Source: Sphingomonas palmae | Lineage (GTDB): Bacteria; Pseudomonadota; Alphaproteobacteria; Sphingomonadales; Sphingomonadaceae | Assembly: GCF_900109565.1 (NCBI RefSeq) | Contig: NZ_FNZZ01000009.1 | Span: forward strand, 1 to 51,841 | DNA length: 51,841 nucleotides | Reading direction: 5' to 3' | Shown: piece after piece, positions 23,787 to 31,813 of the stretch | Position numbering within the stretch: the stretch's first letter is position 1 | Layout: each line of letters starts with the position of its first letter | Program-made: the position numbers and the translations under genes | Notes under the pieces: generated by a model | The model's database searches: none | Told to the model about the DNA's origin: nothing | The model's input: the letters and a program-made list of their open reading frames with translations, nothing else

Positions 23787-24203
23787 TTGAACCCCAGCAC
23801 TGCCGCGACCAAACCCATCGTCACGCCGAAGACGTCAAACCACGCCGACACGGGGCTGTCGACCCTCGGCGCACTGGCGGGCGTCGGCGCGGTTCTCGCC
23901 GCCGCGTCTTGCTGTGTCCTCCCGCTCGCGTTCGCGGCACTTGGCGTGGGAGCCGGCCTGTCCAGCACCTTCACGGCACTGCTCCCGCTGCGTTGGCCAT
24001 TGACCGCACTCTCGATCATTGGATTGGCTGCCGGGTGGTGGTACTACACACGGCGTTGGAGGGCCTGCACTGCGGACCGCTCCTGCACGACTCCGCTGCC
24101 CTCTCGGATGACCCCTATCGTGCTCGCGATCGGCTCGGCCCTGACGCTGATCGCACTGGTGTGGGACCATGTGGAAGCGCCGCTGATGAAGGCTCTCTCC
24201 TGA
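23787..24203 (+). CDS. merT: Mercuric ion transporter MerT
   Basis: 138 residues if started at TTG 23787, with GGAG 8 bases upstream; no in-frame ATG lies downstream of the operator before the conserved part, so the start is uncertain. The first membrane helix contains the Hg-binding pair in AAASCCVLPLAFAALG, and two more helices follow (WPLTALSIIGLAAGWWYY; MTPIVLAIGSALTLIALVW). It moves Hg(II) into the cytoplasm. No merP or merA follows, so reduction must rely on another replicon. Confidence 0.82.
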   Translation: MNPSTAATKPIVTPKTSNHADTGLSTLGALAGVGAVLAAASCCVLPLAFAALGVGAGLSSTFTALLPLRWPLTALSIIGLAAGWWYYTRRWRACTADRSCTTPLPSRMTPIVLAIGSALTLIALVWDHVEAPLMKALS

Positions 24204-24424
24204 TGCAGCTCACCTCTACCCTGACCTGCCCCAAATGCGGCGGGGCCGCGACCGAGACGATGCCGACCAACGCGTGCCAGTTCTTCTACGATTGCCGGCA
24301 TTGCGCGGCGGTCCTGCGGCCCCTTGCCGGCGACTGCTGCGTATTCTGCTCGTTCGGCGATGTGCCATGTCCGCCAATCCAGGAGGCGAAGGCAAGCGGA
24401 ACGGCGGCGAGCTGCTGCGGGTGA
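24203..24424 (+). CDS. GDCCVxC-domain small Cys-rich protein
   Basis: 73 residues, start overlapping the merT stop. It has CPKCGG near the N-terminus, a C-H-C cluster (CRHC), the diagnostic GDCCVFCSFGDVPCPP and a CC at the end, eleven cysteines or so in all. This small family travels with merT and probably binds Hg or another thiophilic metal in the cytoplasm. Confidence 0.82.
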   Translation: MQLTSTLTCPKCGGAATETMPTNACQFFYDCRHCAAVLRPLAGDCCVFCSFGDVPCPPIQEAKASGTAASCCG

Positions 24425-24450
24425 TCTGGTAGCCGCACTTTTACCCTGCC

Positions 24451-24476
24451 CATATATCCGCTATGCTGGATATATG
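24451..24476. promoter_or_regulatory. ArsR operator dyad
   Basis: CATATATCC (24451-24459) and its exact inverse GGATATATG (24468-24476) are separated by 8 bp and overlap the arsR start codon. AT-rich imperfect palindromes at this place are standard ArsR/SmtB operators. Confidence 0.72.
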
Positions 24477-24806
24477 GAAAAGGACTCGGCTATCTCCGCA
24501 TTGGGCGCGTTGGCGCAAGGTACCCGCCTCGACGTGTTCCGTCTGCTGGTGCGGCATGAACCGGATGGCTTGGCCGCCGGCGAGATCGCCCGGCAGCTCG
24601 ACGTGCCGCAGAACACCATGTCGGCGCACCTTGGCATCCTCGCACGCGCCGGCCTGGTCCGCTCCGATCGGCATAGCCGCTCGGTCATCTACCGTGCTGA
24701 TCTCGCCGGGCTGCGCGCCCTGATGCTGTTCCTCGTCAACGACTGCTGCGCGGGCTCGGCTGAGCTGTGCGCGCCGCTCGTCGCCGAACTCGCCCCCTGC
24801 TGCTGA
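24474..24806 (+). CDS. arsR: ArsR-family arsenic-responsive repressor
   Basis: 110 residues from the ATG inside the operator dyad. The winged HTH includes LAAGEIARQLDVPQNTMSAHL. Candidate As(III) ligands are the C-terminal CC (VNDCCAGS, ~89-90), C97 and the final CC, not the alpha-3 CVC motif of classical ArsR, so it belongs to the C-terminal-cysteine type. It is the first gene of arsR-arsC-acr3-arsN2-arsH. Confidence 0.9.
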   Translation: MEKDSAISALGALAQGTRLDVFRLLVRHEPDGLAAGEIARQLDVPQNTMSAHLGILARAGLVRSDRHSRSVIYRADLAGLRALMLFLVNDCCAGSAELCAPLVAELAPCC

Positions 24807-24820
24807 AAGGAAGCTGCGCC

Positions 24821-25249
24821 GTGGCCGTCGATATCGTCATCTACCACAATCCCGAGTGCGGCACCTCGCGCAACGTGCTGGGCCTGATCCGCAACGCCGG
24901 GATCGAGCCGCACGTCGTCGAGTATCTGAAAACGCCGCCCGCGCGCGCGCTGCTGGTCGAGCTGATCGACCGCGCCGGGATCACCCCGCGCGAGCTGCTG
25001 CGCGAGAAGGGCACGCCCTACGCCGAGCTGGCGCTGGGCGACGCCTCGCTCTCTGACGACGCGCTGGTGGACGCGATGATGGCGCATCCGGTCCTCATCA
25101 ACCGGCCGCTGGTCGTCTCGCCCCTGGGCGTGAAGCTCTGCCGTCCCTCCGAAGCGGTGCTCGATCTGCTGCCGCAAGCTCAACGCGGGGCGTTCGCCAA
25201 GGAGGATGGCGAGCTGGTCGTAGACGCCTCGGGCGCGCGGGTCGCCTGA
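24821..25249 (+). CDS. arsC: Glutaredoxin-coupled arsenate reductase ArsC
   Basis: 142 residues from GTG 24821, with AAAGGAAG upstream. HNPECGTSRN holds the catalytic Cys at 12, with R60 and R94-type arginines later (LREKGTPY; LINRPLVVSPLGVKLCRP). It reduces arsenate to arsenite using glutathione/glutaredoxin. Its stop touches the exporter start. Confidence 0.92.
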   Translation: MAVDIVIYHNPECGTSRNVLGLIRNAGIEPHVVEYLKTPPARALLVELIDRAGITPRELLREKGTPYAELALGDASLSDDALVDAMMAHPVLINRPLVVSPLGVKLCRPSEAVLDLLPQAQRGAFAKEDGELVVDASGARVA

Positions 25250-26316
25250 TGGCGACGCTCGCCTCCGAACAGGTCCGGCCCGGCATCGGGACATTCGAGC
25301 GATTTCTGTCGGTTTGGGTGGCGCTGTGCATCGTCACCGGCATCGCCCTCGGCCATGCGCTCCCCGGTCTGTTCGCGTCGATCGCCATGGCCGAAGTCGC
25401 TCGCGTCAATCTGGTCGTCGCCGCCCTGATCTGGCTGATGATCGTGCCGATGCTCCTCAAGATCGATTTCGGCGCGCTCGGCTCCGTGCGCCAGCACTGG
25501 AAGGGCGTGGGCGTCACCTTGTTCATTAACTGGGCGGTCAAACCGTTCTCGATGGCGGCGCTGGGCGCGCTGTTCATTGGCTGGCTGTTCGCTCCGCTGC
25601 TGCCGGCAGGGGAGGGACCATCCTACATTGCCGGGCTGATCCTGCTCGCCGCTGCGCCCTGCACGGCGATGGTGTTCGTCTGGTCCAACCTCTGCGACGG
25701 GGAGCCTACCTACACGCTGTCGCAAGTCGCCTTGAACGACGTCCTGATGGTGTTCCTGTTTGCGCCGCTGGTGGCGCTGCTGCTCGGCGTAGCGTCGGTC
25801 ACGGTGCCGTGGAACACGCTGTTGCTCTCGGTCGTGCTCTACATCGTCGTGCCAGTGATCGTCGCCCAACTGATCCGGCGCGGGATACTGGCGAGTGGGG
25901 GGCAACCCGCACTCGATCGACTTCTCGCTCGCCTTGGCCCGGTGTCGCTGGTGGCGCTGCTGGCGACGCTGGTGCTGTTGTTCGGCTTCCAGGGCGCACA
26001 GATCCTCGCGCAACCGCTGGTGATTGCGCTGCTCGCCGTCCCCATCCTCATCCAGGTCTATCTCAACGCCGGGCTCGCCTACTGGCTGTCGCGCCGGTTC
26101 GGGGTTGCCTGGTGTGTCGCCGCGCCGGCTGCGCTGATCGGCGCGTCCAACTTCTTCGAGCTGGCGGTCGCGGCCGCGATTTCGCTATTCGGCCTCAACT
26201 CCGGCGCGGCGCTGGCGACGGTGGTGGGCGTGCTGGTCGAGGTTCCCGTGATGCTTTCTGTCGTGTCGATCGTAAAGCGGTCGCGGGGATGGTATGAGCG
26301 GGGCGCGCCCGCGTGA
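25249..26316 (+). CDS. acr3: ACR3-family arsenite efflux permease
   Basis: 355 residues with about ten membrane helices. [19 protein letters not shown] contains the conserved Cys of the Acr3 transport site, and [34 protein letters not shown] is a family hallmark (positions about 272-305). It expels As(III) made by ArsC. It overlaps arsC and arsN2, so the operon is tightly coupled. Confidence 0.94.
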   Translation: MATLASEQVRPGIGTFERFLSVWVALCIVTGIALGHALPGLFASIAMAEVARVNLVVAALIWLMIVPMLLKIDFGALGSVRQHWKGVGVTLFINWAVKPFSMAALGALFIGWLFAPLLPAGEGPSYIAGLILLAAAPCTAMVFVWSNLCDGEPTYTLSQVALNDVLMVFLFAPLVALLLGVASVTVPWNTLLLSVVLYIVVPVIVAQLIRRGILASGGQPALDRLLARLGPVSLVALLATLVLLFGFQGAQILAQPLVIALLAVPILIQVYLNAGLAYWLSRRFGVAWCVAAPAALIGASNFFELAVAAAISLFGLNSGAALATVVGVLVEVPVMLSVVSIVKRSRGWYERGAPA

Positions 26317-26745
26317 GCCAGACGACGTTCTACGAGGTGCCGCGCGAGGCGTATGACATTCTCCGGGCCGCGCTTGAACAAGCGGGGCTGCCTACATCAG
26401 ACCTAGAGGAACCCGGCCGGCTGTTCTTCGGCCTGTCCGACGACCGTGGCCTCATCGGCTACATCGGGCTGGAAGGCGATGGGCCGGATCGCCTGCTCCG
26501 CTCGCTTGTGATCCTCCCGCACCGTCGCGGTCTTGGGTTGGGACGCAAGCTGGTAACTCACTTGGAACGGTGCGCCGCTGGCGAAGTCGAGCGGCTGCAC
26601 CTGCTCACCACCACGGCCGCTCCCTTTTCAGGCGAACGGCTACGCCGGCGCCGACCGCGGCGCCGCTCCCCTGGCTATTGCCAGCTCGCGCGAGTTCACC
26701 GCGCTCTGCCCCGCCTCGGCCACCTATCTCGTAAAGGCTCTTTAA
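26313..26745 (+). pseudogene. arsN2: Frameshifted arsN2 (GNAT acetyltransferase)
   Basis: The first 104 codons encode a GNAT domain ([24 protein letters not shown]) of the ArsN2 group found in ars operons. At the TTTT run 26625-26628 the frame is lost. Continuing one base later (codons from 26626) gives the expected end, [12 protein letters not shown]...[16 protein letters not shown], stopping at TAA 26743-26745. A one-base insertion or two-base deletion explains it. In the present frame there is no stop and translation runs on into arsH. Confidence 0.8.
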
Positions 26746-27488
26746 TGCCGCTGCGCCAGCTCCCCGATCCCGACAACCTGCCGGCACTCGAACGCGCCTA
26801 TGTGCGCGACCGCCCGGCACTCGGCCTGGGCGCGGCCGATCCCGCGCCGCGTATTCTGCTGCTCTACGGTTCGCTGCGCGAGCGGTCGTTCTCGCGCCTG
26901 GCGGTCGAGGAAGCGGCGCGGCTGCTCCGCCTGTTCGGGGCGGAAACCCGCATCTTCGACCCCTCCACCTTGCCGTTGCCCGATCAAGTTCAGGGGGACG
27001 ATCATCCGGCCGTGCGCGAGTTGCGCGAGCTGTCGATGTGGTCGGAAGGCCATGTGTGGTGCTCGCCCGAACGCCACGGCCAGATAACCGGGTTGATGAA
27101 AGCGCAGGTCGATCATCTGCCGCTGGAAATGGGCGGAATGCGCCCGACTCAAGGGCGGACGCTCGCCGTCATGCAGGTGTCGGGCGGATCGCAGTCGTTC
27201 AACGCGGTCAATACGCTGCGCCTGCTCGGCCGTTGGATGCGAATGTTTACCATCCCCAATCAAAGCTCGGTCGCGATGGCGTGGAAAGAGTTCGACGAGA
27301 ACGGGCGCATGAAGCCGTCCAGCTACTACGACCGGATTGTGGACGTGATGGAGGAGCTGGTCAGGTTCACGGTGCTGATGCGGCCCCATGCGGTCCAGCT
27401 TGTCGATCGCTACTCCGAACGAAAAGCGGCTGGAGTGTCTGTTACACCCGAAACCGATCTGGCGAGTCTTGCCACCGCGGCGGAGTAG
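26745..27488 (+). CDS. arsH: ArsH NADPH:FMN oxidoreductase
   Basis: 247 residues from the ATG that overlaps the ancestral arsN2 stop (TAATG). [21 protein letters not shown] is the flavodoxin-fold FMN site of ArsH. The family oxidises trivalent organoarsenicals and reduces quinones. Because of the upstream frameshift it is also in frame with the arsN2 start, so a 391-residue fusion could be made as well as the separate protein. Confidence 0.9.
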   Translation: MPLRQLPDPDNLPALERAYVRDRPALGLGAADPAPRILLLYGSLRERSFSRLAVEEAARLLRLFGAETRIFDPSTLPLPDQVQGDDHPAVRELRELSMWSEGHVWCSPERHGQITGLMKAQVDHLPLEMGGMRPTQGRTLAVMQVSGGSQSFNAVNTLRLLGRWMRMFTIPNQSSVAMAWKEFDENGRMKPSSYYDRIVDVMEELVRFTVLMRPHAVQLVDRYSERKAAGVSVTPETDLASLATAAE

Positions 27489-27492
27489 CGCG

Positions 27493-27900
27493 TCAGTCGG
27501 CCTCGAACGCCGTCAGGATAGGACACGGGCCATCCGGACCGTCTCCACATTCGCGAGCGAGCCGGCGGAGCGAAATGCGCACCCGCTCAAGCTCCTCGAT
27601 CTTCGCGTCCAGCGCCGCAATGCGCTCATTGGCGAGCTGGCGCGCACGGGCGCGATCGTCGGTCGCGTCCAGCGCCAGCAACTCGCCGATTTGCTCAAGA
27701 GTGAACCCCGCCGCCTGGGCCGAACGAATGAAGCGCAGCCGTCGCACGTCCTCGTTGCCGTAGCGCCGGATGCCGCCGGTCGTGCCGGCTCCGTCCGGCC
27801 GATCGGGCGTGTCGAGAAGCCTCCGGCGCTGATAGTAGCGCACCGTCTCGACACCCACGCCGCCCTCGCGCGCGAGCCCCGCGATCGTCATGCCCATCAT
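27493..27900 (-). CDS. MerR-family metal regulator
   Basis: 135 residues from the ATG at 27900; earlier in-frame starts lie inside the divergent operator. The N-terminal HTH has MTIAGLAREGGVGVETVRYYQ. Near the C-terminus ECGDGPDGPCP has two cysteines, as in mercury MerR, but the first MerR ligand Cys in the coiled-coil region is missing, so the metal is uncertain. Divergent from the glutaredoxin-MauE gene, which it should control. Confidence 0.85.
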   Translation of the reverse strand: MMGMTIAGLAREGGVGVETVRYYQRRRLLDTPDRPDGAGTTGGIRRYGNEDVRRLRFIRSAQAAGFTLEQIGELLALDATDDRARARQLANERIAALDAKIEELERVRISLRRLARECGDGPDGPCPILTAFEAD

Positions 27901-27903
27901 GCC

Positions 27904-27935
27904 TTGACTCCGGACCATGGTACGGAGCCTATATA
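27904..27935 (+). promoter_or_regulatory. MerR-type promoter with 20-bp spacer
   Basis: TTGACT (27904-27909) and TATATA (27930-27935) are 20 bp apart, with the dyad CTCCG...CGGAG (27908-27926) in the spacer. This is the textbook layout of MerR/CueR-activated promoters and drives the rightward gene. Confidence 0.85.
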
Positions 27936-27962
27936 GGCGGGGCGAATAAATCGGAGAAGGAC

Positions 27963-28715
27963 ATGGCGACCGCCCCCGCCAAACAGGCGACGATCTACCG
28001 CATGGTGATGCCGACGCACACCTGCCCGTACGGCCTGAAGGCCAAGGACCTGCTGCAGCGACGCGGCTACGAGGTTGAAGATCACTGGTTGAGGACGCGC
28101 GAGGAAACAGACGCGTTCAAGGCTGAGCACGGGGTTAAAACAACACCGCAGACCTTCATCGGCGGCGAGCGGGTAGGAGGTTATGACGATCTGCGCCGGT
28201 TCTTCGGCAAGTCCGTGGCGGACCCCAAGGCAGTGACCTATCGCCCGGTTGCGGTTGTGTTCGCTATGACGGCATTGATGGCGCTGGCGGCCAGCTACGC
28301 CGTGCTCGGCACCCCATTCACGGTGCGCGCGGGTGAGTGGTTCATCGCCTTCTCGATGTGTGTGCTGGCGCTGTTGAAGCTCCAGAACGTCGAGAAGTTC
28401 GCGACCATGTTCCTCAACTACGACCTGCTCGCGAAGCGCTGGGTGCCATACTCCTACATCTACCCCTACGCGGAAGGCGCGGCGGGCGTGCTGATGGCGG
28501 CCGGTGTGTTGACCTGGTTGTCGGTGCCGATCGCGCTGGTGATTGGGACGATCGGAGCGGTCTCGGTCATCAAAGCCGTCTATGTCGACAAGCGCGAGCT
28601 GAAATGCGCGTGCGTGGGTGGTGACAGCAATGTGCCGCTCGGCTTCCTGTCGCTGACCGAGAACGTAATGATGGTCGCCATGGCGATCTGGATGATGCTG
28701 GGCGTCGCGCACTGA
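27963..28715 (+). CDS. Glutaredoxin-MauE membrane fusion protein
   Basis: 250 residues. Residues 8-85 are a glutaredoxin (HTCPYGLKAKDLL active site; TTPQTFIGG cis-Pro loop). Residues 90-250 are a four-helix MauE/DoxX-like membrane domain with the CAC pair in LKCACVGGDSNVPLG. Such fusions could pass reducing equivalents across the membrane. A MerR promoter suggests metal-induced thiol repair or metal handling. Confidence 0.83.
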   Translation: MATAPAKQATIYRMVMPTHTCPYGLKAKDLLQRRGYEVEDHWLRTREETDAFKAEHGVKTTPQTFIGGERVGGYDDLRRFFGKSVADPKAVTYRPVAVVFAMTALMALAASYAVLGTPFTVRAGEWFIAFSMCVLALLKLQNVEKFATMFLNYDLLAKRWVPYSYIYPYAEGAAGVLMAAGVLTWLSVPIALVIGTIGAVSVIKAVYVDKRELKCACVGGDSNVPLGFLSLTENVMMVAMAIWMMLGVAH

Positions 28716-28752
28716 TCTAGCGCGGCGGCCCGGCGCAACCTAGAAGGGCCGC

Positions 28753-29085
28753 ATGAGCTTCGGCCGCCTCGTTCGCACGTTTGCGCTGGTCCTGCTGGCC
28801 GCGATGCTGCTCGTGCGGATGGGCCCGATGTGCGAGGCTATGGCGCAGGCGGCTCCGCTTACGCAGGCGCATGCCGGCATGGCCGATTGCGATCGCGCGC
28901 CGCCCACTCCCGTGAAAAAGGCTCCGCTGGTGGATTGCGTAGGAGCCTGCATCGCAACGGCCCTCGATGTTCACACGTCTCCCGAGCCGCAGCTCGCCGT
29001 GCGGACGGACCCGCCCGTACCCGAGTCTCCTACCCTTGTTGGTCGCTCGGGCGGCCCTGCGCCGCCACCTCCCCGAACCGCCTGA
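28753..29085 (+). CDS. Hypothetical secreted protein
   Basis: 110 residues. Strong N-terminal hydrophobic segment (LVRTFALVLLAAMLLVRMGP) and a Pro-rich tail; four cysteines (C27, C46, C62, C66). I do not recognise a family. It lies 37 bp after the glutaredoxin-MauE gene and probably shares its transcript. It is similar in build to the small protein at 39360, upstream of czcC: signal, short body, Pro-rich end. Confidence 0.6.
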   Translation: MSFGRLVRTFALVLLAAMLLVRMGPMCEAMAQAAPLTQAHAGMADCDRAPPTPVKKAPLVDCVGACIATALDVHTSPEPQLAVRTDPPVPESPTLVGRSGGPAPPPPRTA

Positions 29086-29130
29086 TCGACGTGGATTCCA
29101 ATCAATCAGTGCATTCGAGGATAATCATAC

Positions 29131-29352
29131 ATGAAGACCATCAAGTTCATCGGCGCGGCCATCGCGCTTGCGCTCGTTCCCGCCACGGCCTTTGCCGCCG
29201 CTGACTGCTGCGCGGGGAAGGAGTGCTGCAAGGACGGCGCCGACTGCTGCAAGGACAAGGACGGCGCAAAGAAGGATTGCTGCGCCGACATGAAGGACAT
29301 GAAGCACGGCGAACATGCCGGCCACGACATGTCGGGCATGCAGAAGAAGTAA
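29131..29352 (+). CDS. Small Cys/His/Met-rich secreted metal-binding protein
   Basis: 73 residues. Signal peptide to AFAA, then five CC pairs (DCCAGKECCKDG, DCCKDKDG, KDCCADMKD) and a His/Met tail (KHGEHAGHDMSGM). The mature part is about 50 residues of thiol and thioether ligands and probably buffers Cu or Hg in the periplasm. An intrinsic terminator follows. Confidence 0.72.
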   Translation: MKTIKFIGAAIALALVPATAFAAADCCAGKECCKDGADCCKDKDGAKKDCCADMKDMKHGEHAGHDMSGMQKK

Positions 29353-29358
29353 GCGGGG

Positions 29359-29384
29359 AGGGGAGGCGTTCGCGCCTCCCCTTT
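29359..29384. terminator. Bidirectional intrinsic terminator with UUCG loop
   Basis: AGGGGAGGCG (29359-29368), loop TTCG, CGCCTCCCCT (29373-29382), then TT. A perfect 10-bp stem with an extra-stable tetraloop lies between convergent genes ending at 29352 and 29384. Confidence 0.82.
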
Positions 29385-29824
29385 CAATGGTGGGCGAACA
29401 CCCTGCGGCCGCTCGGCCCGAACGCGATCACATCATAGGCCTGGGCCTTCATGCCCGGCATTTCCATACCCGGTGAGCCCATCGGCATCCCGGCGACCGC
29501 GAGACCCGTGACGCCCTTCGGATGCGTGGCAAGGGCGCGCTTCATGTCAGCAATCGGAACGTGCCCCTCAAAGGTCATACCGTCGATGATGGCGGTGTGA
29601 CACGAGGCGAGGTCTTGCGGCACGCCGCGTGCCTTCATGAACGCCGCGCGGTTCGCATCGTCCACGACGCGCACGGCGCGGCCAAACTGCGCCTTCACCT
29701 GCTTCGCCCATTTCTCGCAACAGGGGCAACCCGGGTCGCGATGCATCAGGACGGGACCCGCGGCGAGGGCCCCCGCAGGAGTAGCGAACGCCAGTGCGGC
29801 GGCGAGAAGACGAAAGCGATCCAT
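29384..29824 (-). CDS. DUF411 metal-binding protein
   Basis: 146 residues with a signal peptide (to GALAAG). MHRDPGCPCCEKWAKQV is the DUF411 signature, followed by LASCHTAIIDGMTFEGHVP and a Met-rich stretch (MPMGSPGMEMPGM). DUF411 proteins accompany copper-resistance operons. It lies 59 bp after the DUF305 gene; a GC hairpin (about 29844-29875) in between may tune read-through. Confidence 0.82.
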   Translation of the reverse strand: MDRFRLLAAALAFATPAGALAAGPVLMHRDPGCPCCEKWAKQVKAQFGRAVRVVDDANRAAFMKARGVPQDLASCHTAIIDGMTFEGHVPIADMKRALATHPKGVTGLAVAGMPMGSPGMEMPGMKAQAYDVIAFGPSGRRVFAHH

Positions 29825-29883
29825 ATCTGCGGTCCTGGGTGGCCGTCCCCCCGCAATGTGACGGGGGGAGGGACGGAAGTCGA

Positions 29884-30264
29884 TTACTGGGCGCGCTTGC
29901 CCATCTTACGAAGCATCGCATTCAGTGTCGCGATTTCGCGGTTCTGGCTGGCGATGGTCTTCTGCGCCTCGCGCCGAATTTCCGCGTTCTGGGTGCTCCG
30001 GAGCGCCGTCTGCGACATGGCGACCGCGCCGCGGTGATGCTCGATCATCTGGCGGATCCACGTCTCGCCAGCATCGGCACCCTTCGCCGCCATCATGCGC
30101 TCGTGCATCTTCATCATATCCGGGCCGTAGGGATCAGCCGCCGTCGGCTGCATCATGCTCGCGTGATTCATGCCCTGGTGGTTCATGCCTTGGTGACCGG
30201 CTTGCTGCGCCAGAGCCGGCGAGGCAGCAAGCAGGGCGGCGGTCATGGTCGCGATCATCTTCAT
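29884..30264 (-). CDS. DUF305 periplasmic protein
   Basis: 126 residues with a signal peptide (to ALAQ), a His/Met-rich start (HQGMNHQGMNHASMM) and the DUF305 core with WIRQMIEHHRGAVAMSQTAL. Metal binding by the HH and Met residues is likely. It has its own TGAGGG-N15-GCGTA promoter, linking it to the copper ECF system. Confidence 0.82.
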   Translation of the reverse strand: MKMIATMTAALLAASPALAQQAGHQGMNHQGMNHASMMQPTAADPYGPDMMKMHERMMAAKGADAGETWIRQMIEHHRGAVAMSQTALRSTQNAEIRREAQKTIASQNREIATLNAMLRKMGKRAQ

Positions 30265-30294
30265 CTGGGTTCTCCACGTGGCCCCCGCCCGTGA

Positions 30295-30326
30295 GGATGA
30301 TACGCGCCCCGACGCGTCATCCCTCA
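30295..30326 (-). promoter_or_regulatory. TGAGGG-N15-GCGTA promoter (DUF305)
   Basis: Minus strand: TGAGGG (30326-30321), 15 bp, GCGTATCATCC (30305-30295), about 30 bp upstream of the DUF305 start. One of six sites with identical spacing. Confidence 0.72.
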
Positions 30327-30338
30327 GGGCGGCCGGAT

Positions 30339-30941
30339 TTACCGGATCGGCTGAAGCGTATTCACGCCGACGCTTTCATCCGTTTCCGGCGGAGGAGGCG
30401 CCACCTGCTTGTCGCGGTAAGAGGGGAGGTCGGGGGCATCGTCGGGCGTGGGCTGCGCCTCGAGCCGAGCGATGTAGTGCTTCATCTGCGCGATCTCACG
30501 GACCTGAGCGTCGATGATCCCGTCCGCGAGTTTGCGCACCTCGGGGTCTTTGATGTGCGCGCGCTCGCTGGTCATGATCGCGATCGAGTGATGCGGGATC
30601 ATGGCCTTCATATAGGCGACGTCGCCGACCGTCTCCTGGCTGCGGACAAGCCACAAAGCGCCGGCGAACACCGCGATCGAGGCGGCGACGATGCCGAGAT
30701 TGGCGCGACGGTTTGGGTACATGCCCCACATGAACCCGATCATGATGATCGCCATCGTGGCACCCATGACGATCGCCATCCACGTCCGGGTCTGGCTGTA
30801 TTCGACATGGGAGAGCGCATAGGTGTTGAGGTACATGAGGCCGAACATCACGATCGTCGACGTCGCGATCATCGCGGCGAAGCGCCCGTAGCTCATCCCC
30901 ATACCGCCTTGTTTGGAGCTGGGGTCGTCGTGGTCCATCAT
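30339..30941 (-). CDS. Membrane-anchored DUF305 protein
   Basis: 200 residues from the ATG at 30941, with GGAGAG upstream. Three hydrophobic helices (about 22-38, 53-72, 80-97) precede the periplasmic DUF305 core with YMKAMIPHHSIAIMTSERA. The Pro-rich end has no known role. It follows the PepSY gene and has its own promoter of the copper ECF type. Confidence 0.82.
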   Translation of the reverse strand: MMDHDDPSSKQGGMGMSYGRFAAMIATSTIVMFGLMYLNTYALSHVEYSQTRTWMAIVMGATMAIIMIGFMWGMYPNRRANLGIVAASIAVFAGALWLVRSQETVGDVAYMKAMIPHHSIAIMTSERAHIKDPEVRKLADGIIDAQVREIAQMKHYIARLEAQPTPDDAPDLPSYRDKQVAPPPPETDESVGVNTLQPIR

Positions 30942-30971
30942 GCGCTCTCCTGTGCGGCCCCACCCACTGAA

Positions 30972-31000
30972 GGATACGCGGCTCTCTAGCGGACCCCTTG
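30972..31000 (-). promoter_or_regulatory. Variant ECF promoter CAAGGG-N15-GCGTATCC
   Basis: Minus strand: CAAGGG (31000-30995), 15 bp, GCGTATCC (30979-30972), inside the 3' end of the PepSY gene and about 31 bp upstream of the membrane DUF305 gene. Same spacing and -10 as the other copper promoters, with two -35 changes. Confidence 0.6.
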
Positions 31001-31813
31001 GGCTTTTCTGCGGCGTCGACGGGGCCAGCGCATGAAGAGCAGGATCGCACCGGCGACGGCGAACACTAGGCCGCCCGCGGCGAAGGCGTTGAGCCATGGC
31101 GTGTTGAACCGTTCGTGCTCGGTCCAATCCATGATGTGGAGGCCCCAAAAGAAGTCGTAGAGCCGCCAGGTGCCGGTTCGCACCGATGTCAGCCGCCCGG
31201 TCTCAGCCGCCACGTAGATGCGGGTCCCATCGTCATCGGGAAAAGAGGCCCGCCAGGCGGGGAGGGCACCGCGGTACTCGGTGCTCGGGCGGTCGATCCG
31301 CTCGACGACGGGCGCCGAGCCGGGATCGCCGCGATACGCCTGCCTTGCGACCAGCGCTGCGGCCGCGCCGTCGACCGGGGGCAGCGGCTTTGCGGTGCGG
31401 GCGTCCAGCAAACGCACCTTGCCGTTGCCAAGCTGGGCTTCGACGATCGGCCGCCCCAGCAGCATCCGGTGCTGAAGCTGACGCACTGGCGCTCCGGCAG
31501 ATGCGAGAAGGGCAGGGACGGGCGCGAAGTCCTGGGTGGCGATCAGGGCGGGTTCGACGTTCCGGTCGATCCGGTGATCGCCATGCACGGTGTCGATCGG
31601 CAGCAGGCTCATGACGAGCCCGCTGGTGAACCAGACGATCGCCTGCGCCCCGATCAGGAGCGCAAGCCAGCGGTGAACCTTGCTTGCCCCGACATGGAGG
31701 CGGAGCCGCGGGCTCAGAACCAGGTCCTCACGCCCGCGACGAAGCTGAAGCCACCCGTATTGTCGCCGCGGGCGCGGGTGAAGCGCGCGGTGTCGCCAAA
31801 CTGCCGCTCCCAC
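30986..31813 (-). CDS. PepSY-domain membrane protein
   Basis: Up to 275 residues from the ATG at 31813, but that start lies 100 bp inside copB; the recognisable protein begins near SKVHRWLALLIGAQ (around base 31685), where no standard start codon is found, so the true start is unclear. Helices near the start and the end (LNAFAAGGLVFAVAGAILLFM) flank a periplasmic PepSY-like part (HRWLYDFFWGLHIMDWTEHE-type ending, here YDFFWGLHIMDW). Often found beside copAB; it may move electrons or handle metals. Confidence 0.7.
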   Translation of the reverse strand: MGAAVWRHRALHPRPRRQYGWLQLRRGREDLVLSPRLRLHVGASKVHRWLALLIGAQAIVWFTSGLVMSLLPIDTVHGDHRIDRNVEPALIATQDFAPVPALLASAGAPVRQLQHRMLLGRPIVEAQLGNGKVRLLDARTAKPLPPVDGAAAALVARQAYRGDPGSAPVVERIDRPSTEYRGALPAWRASFPDDDGTRIYVAAETGRLTSVRTGTWRLYDFFWGLHIMDWTEHERFNTPWLNAFAAGGLVFAVAGAILLFMRWPRRRRRKAQGVR

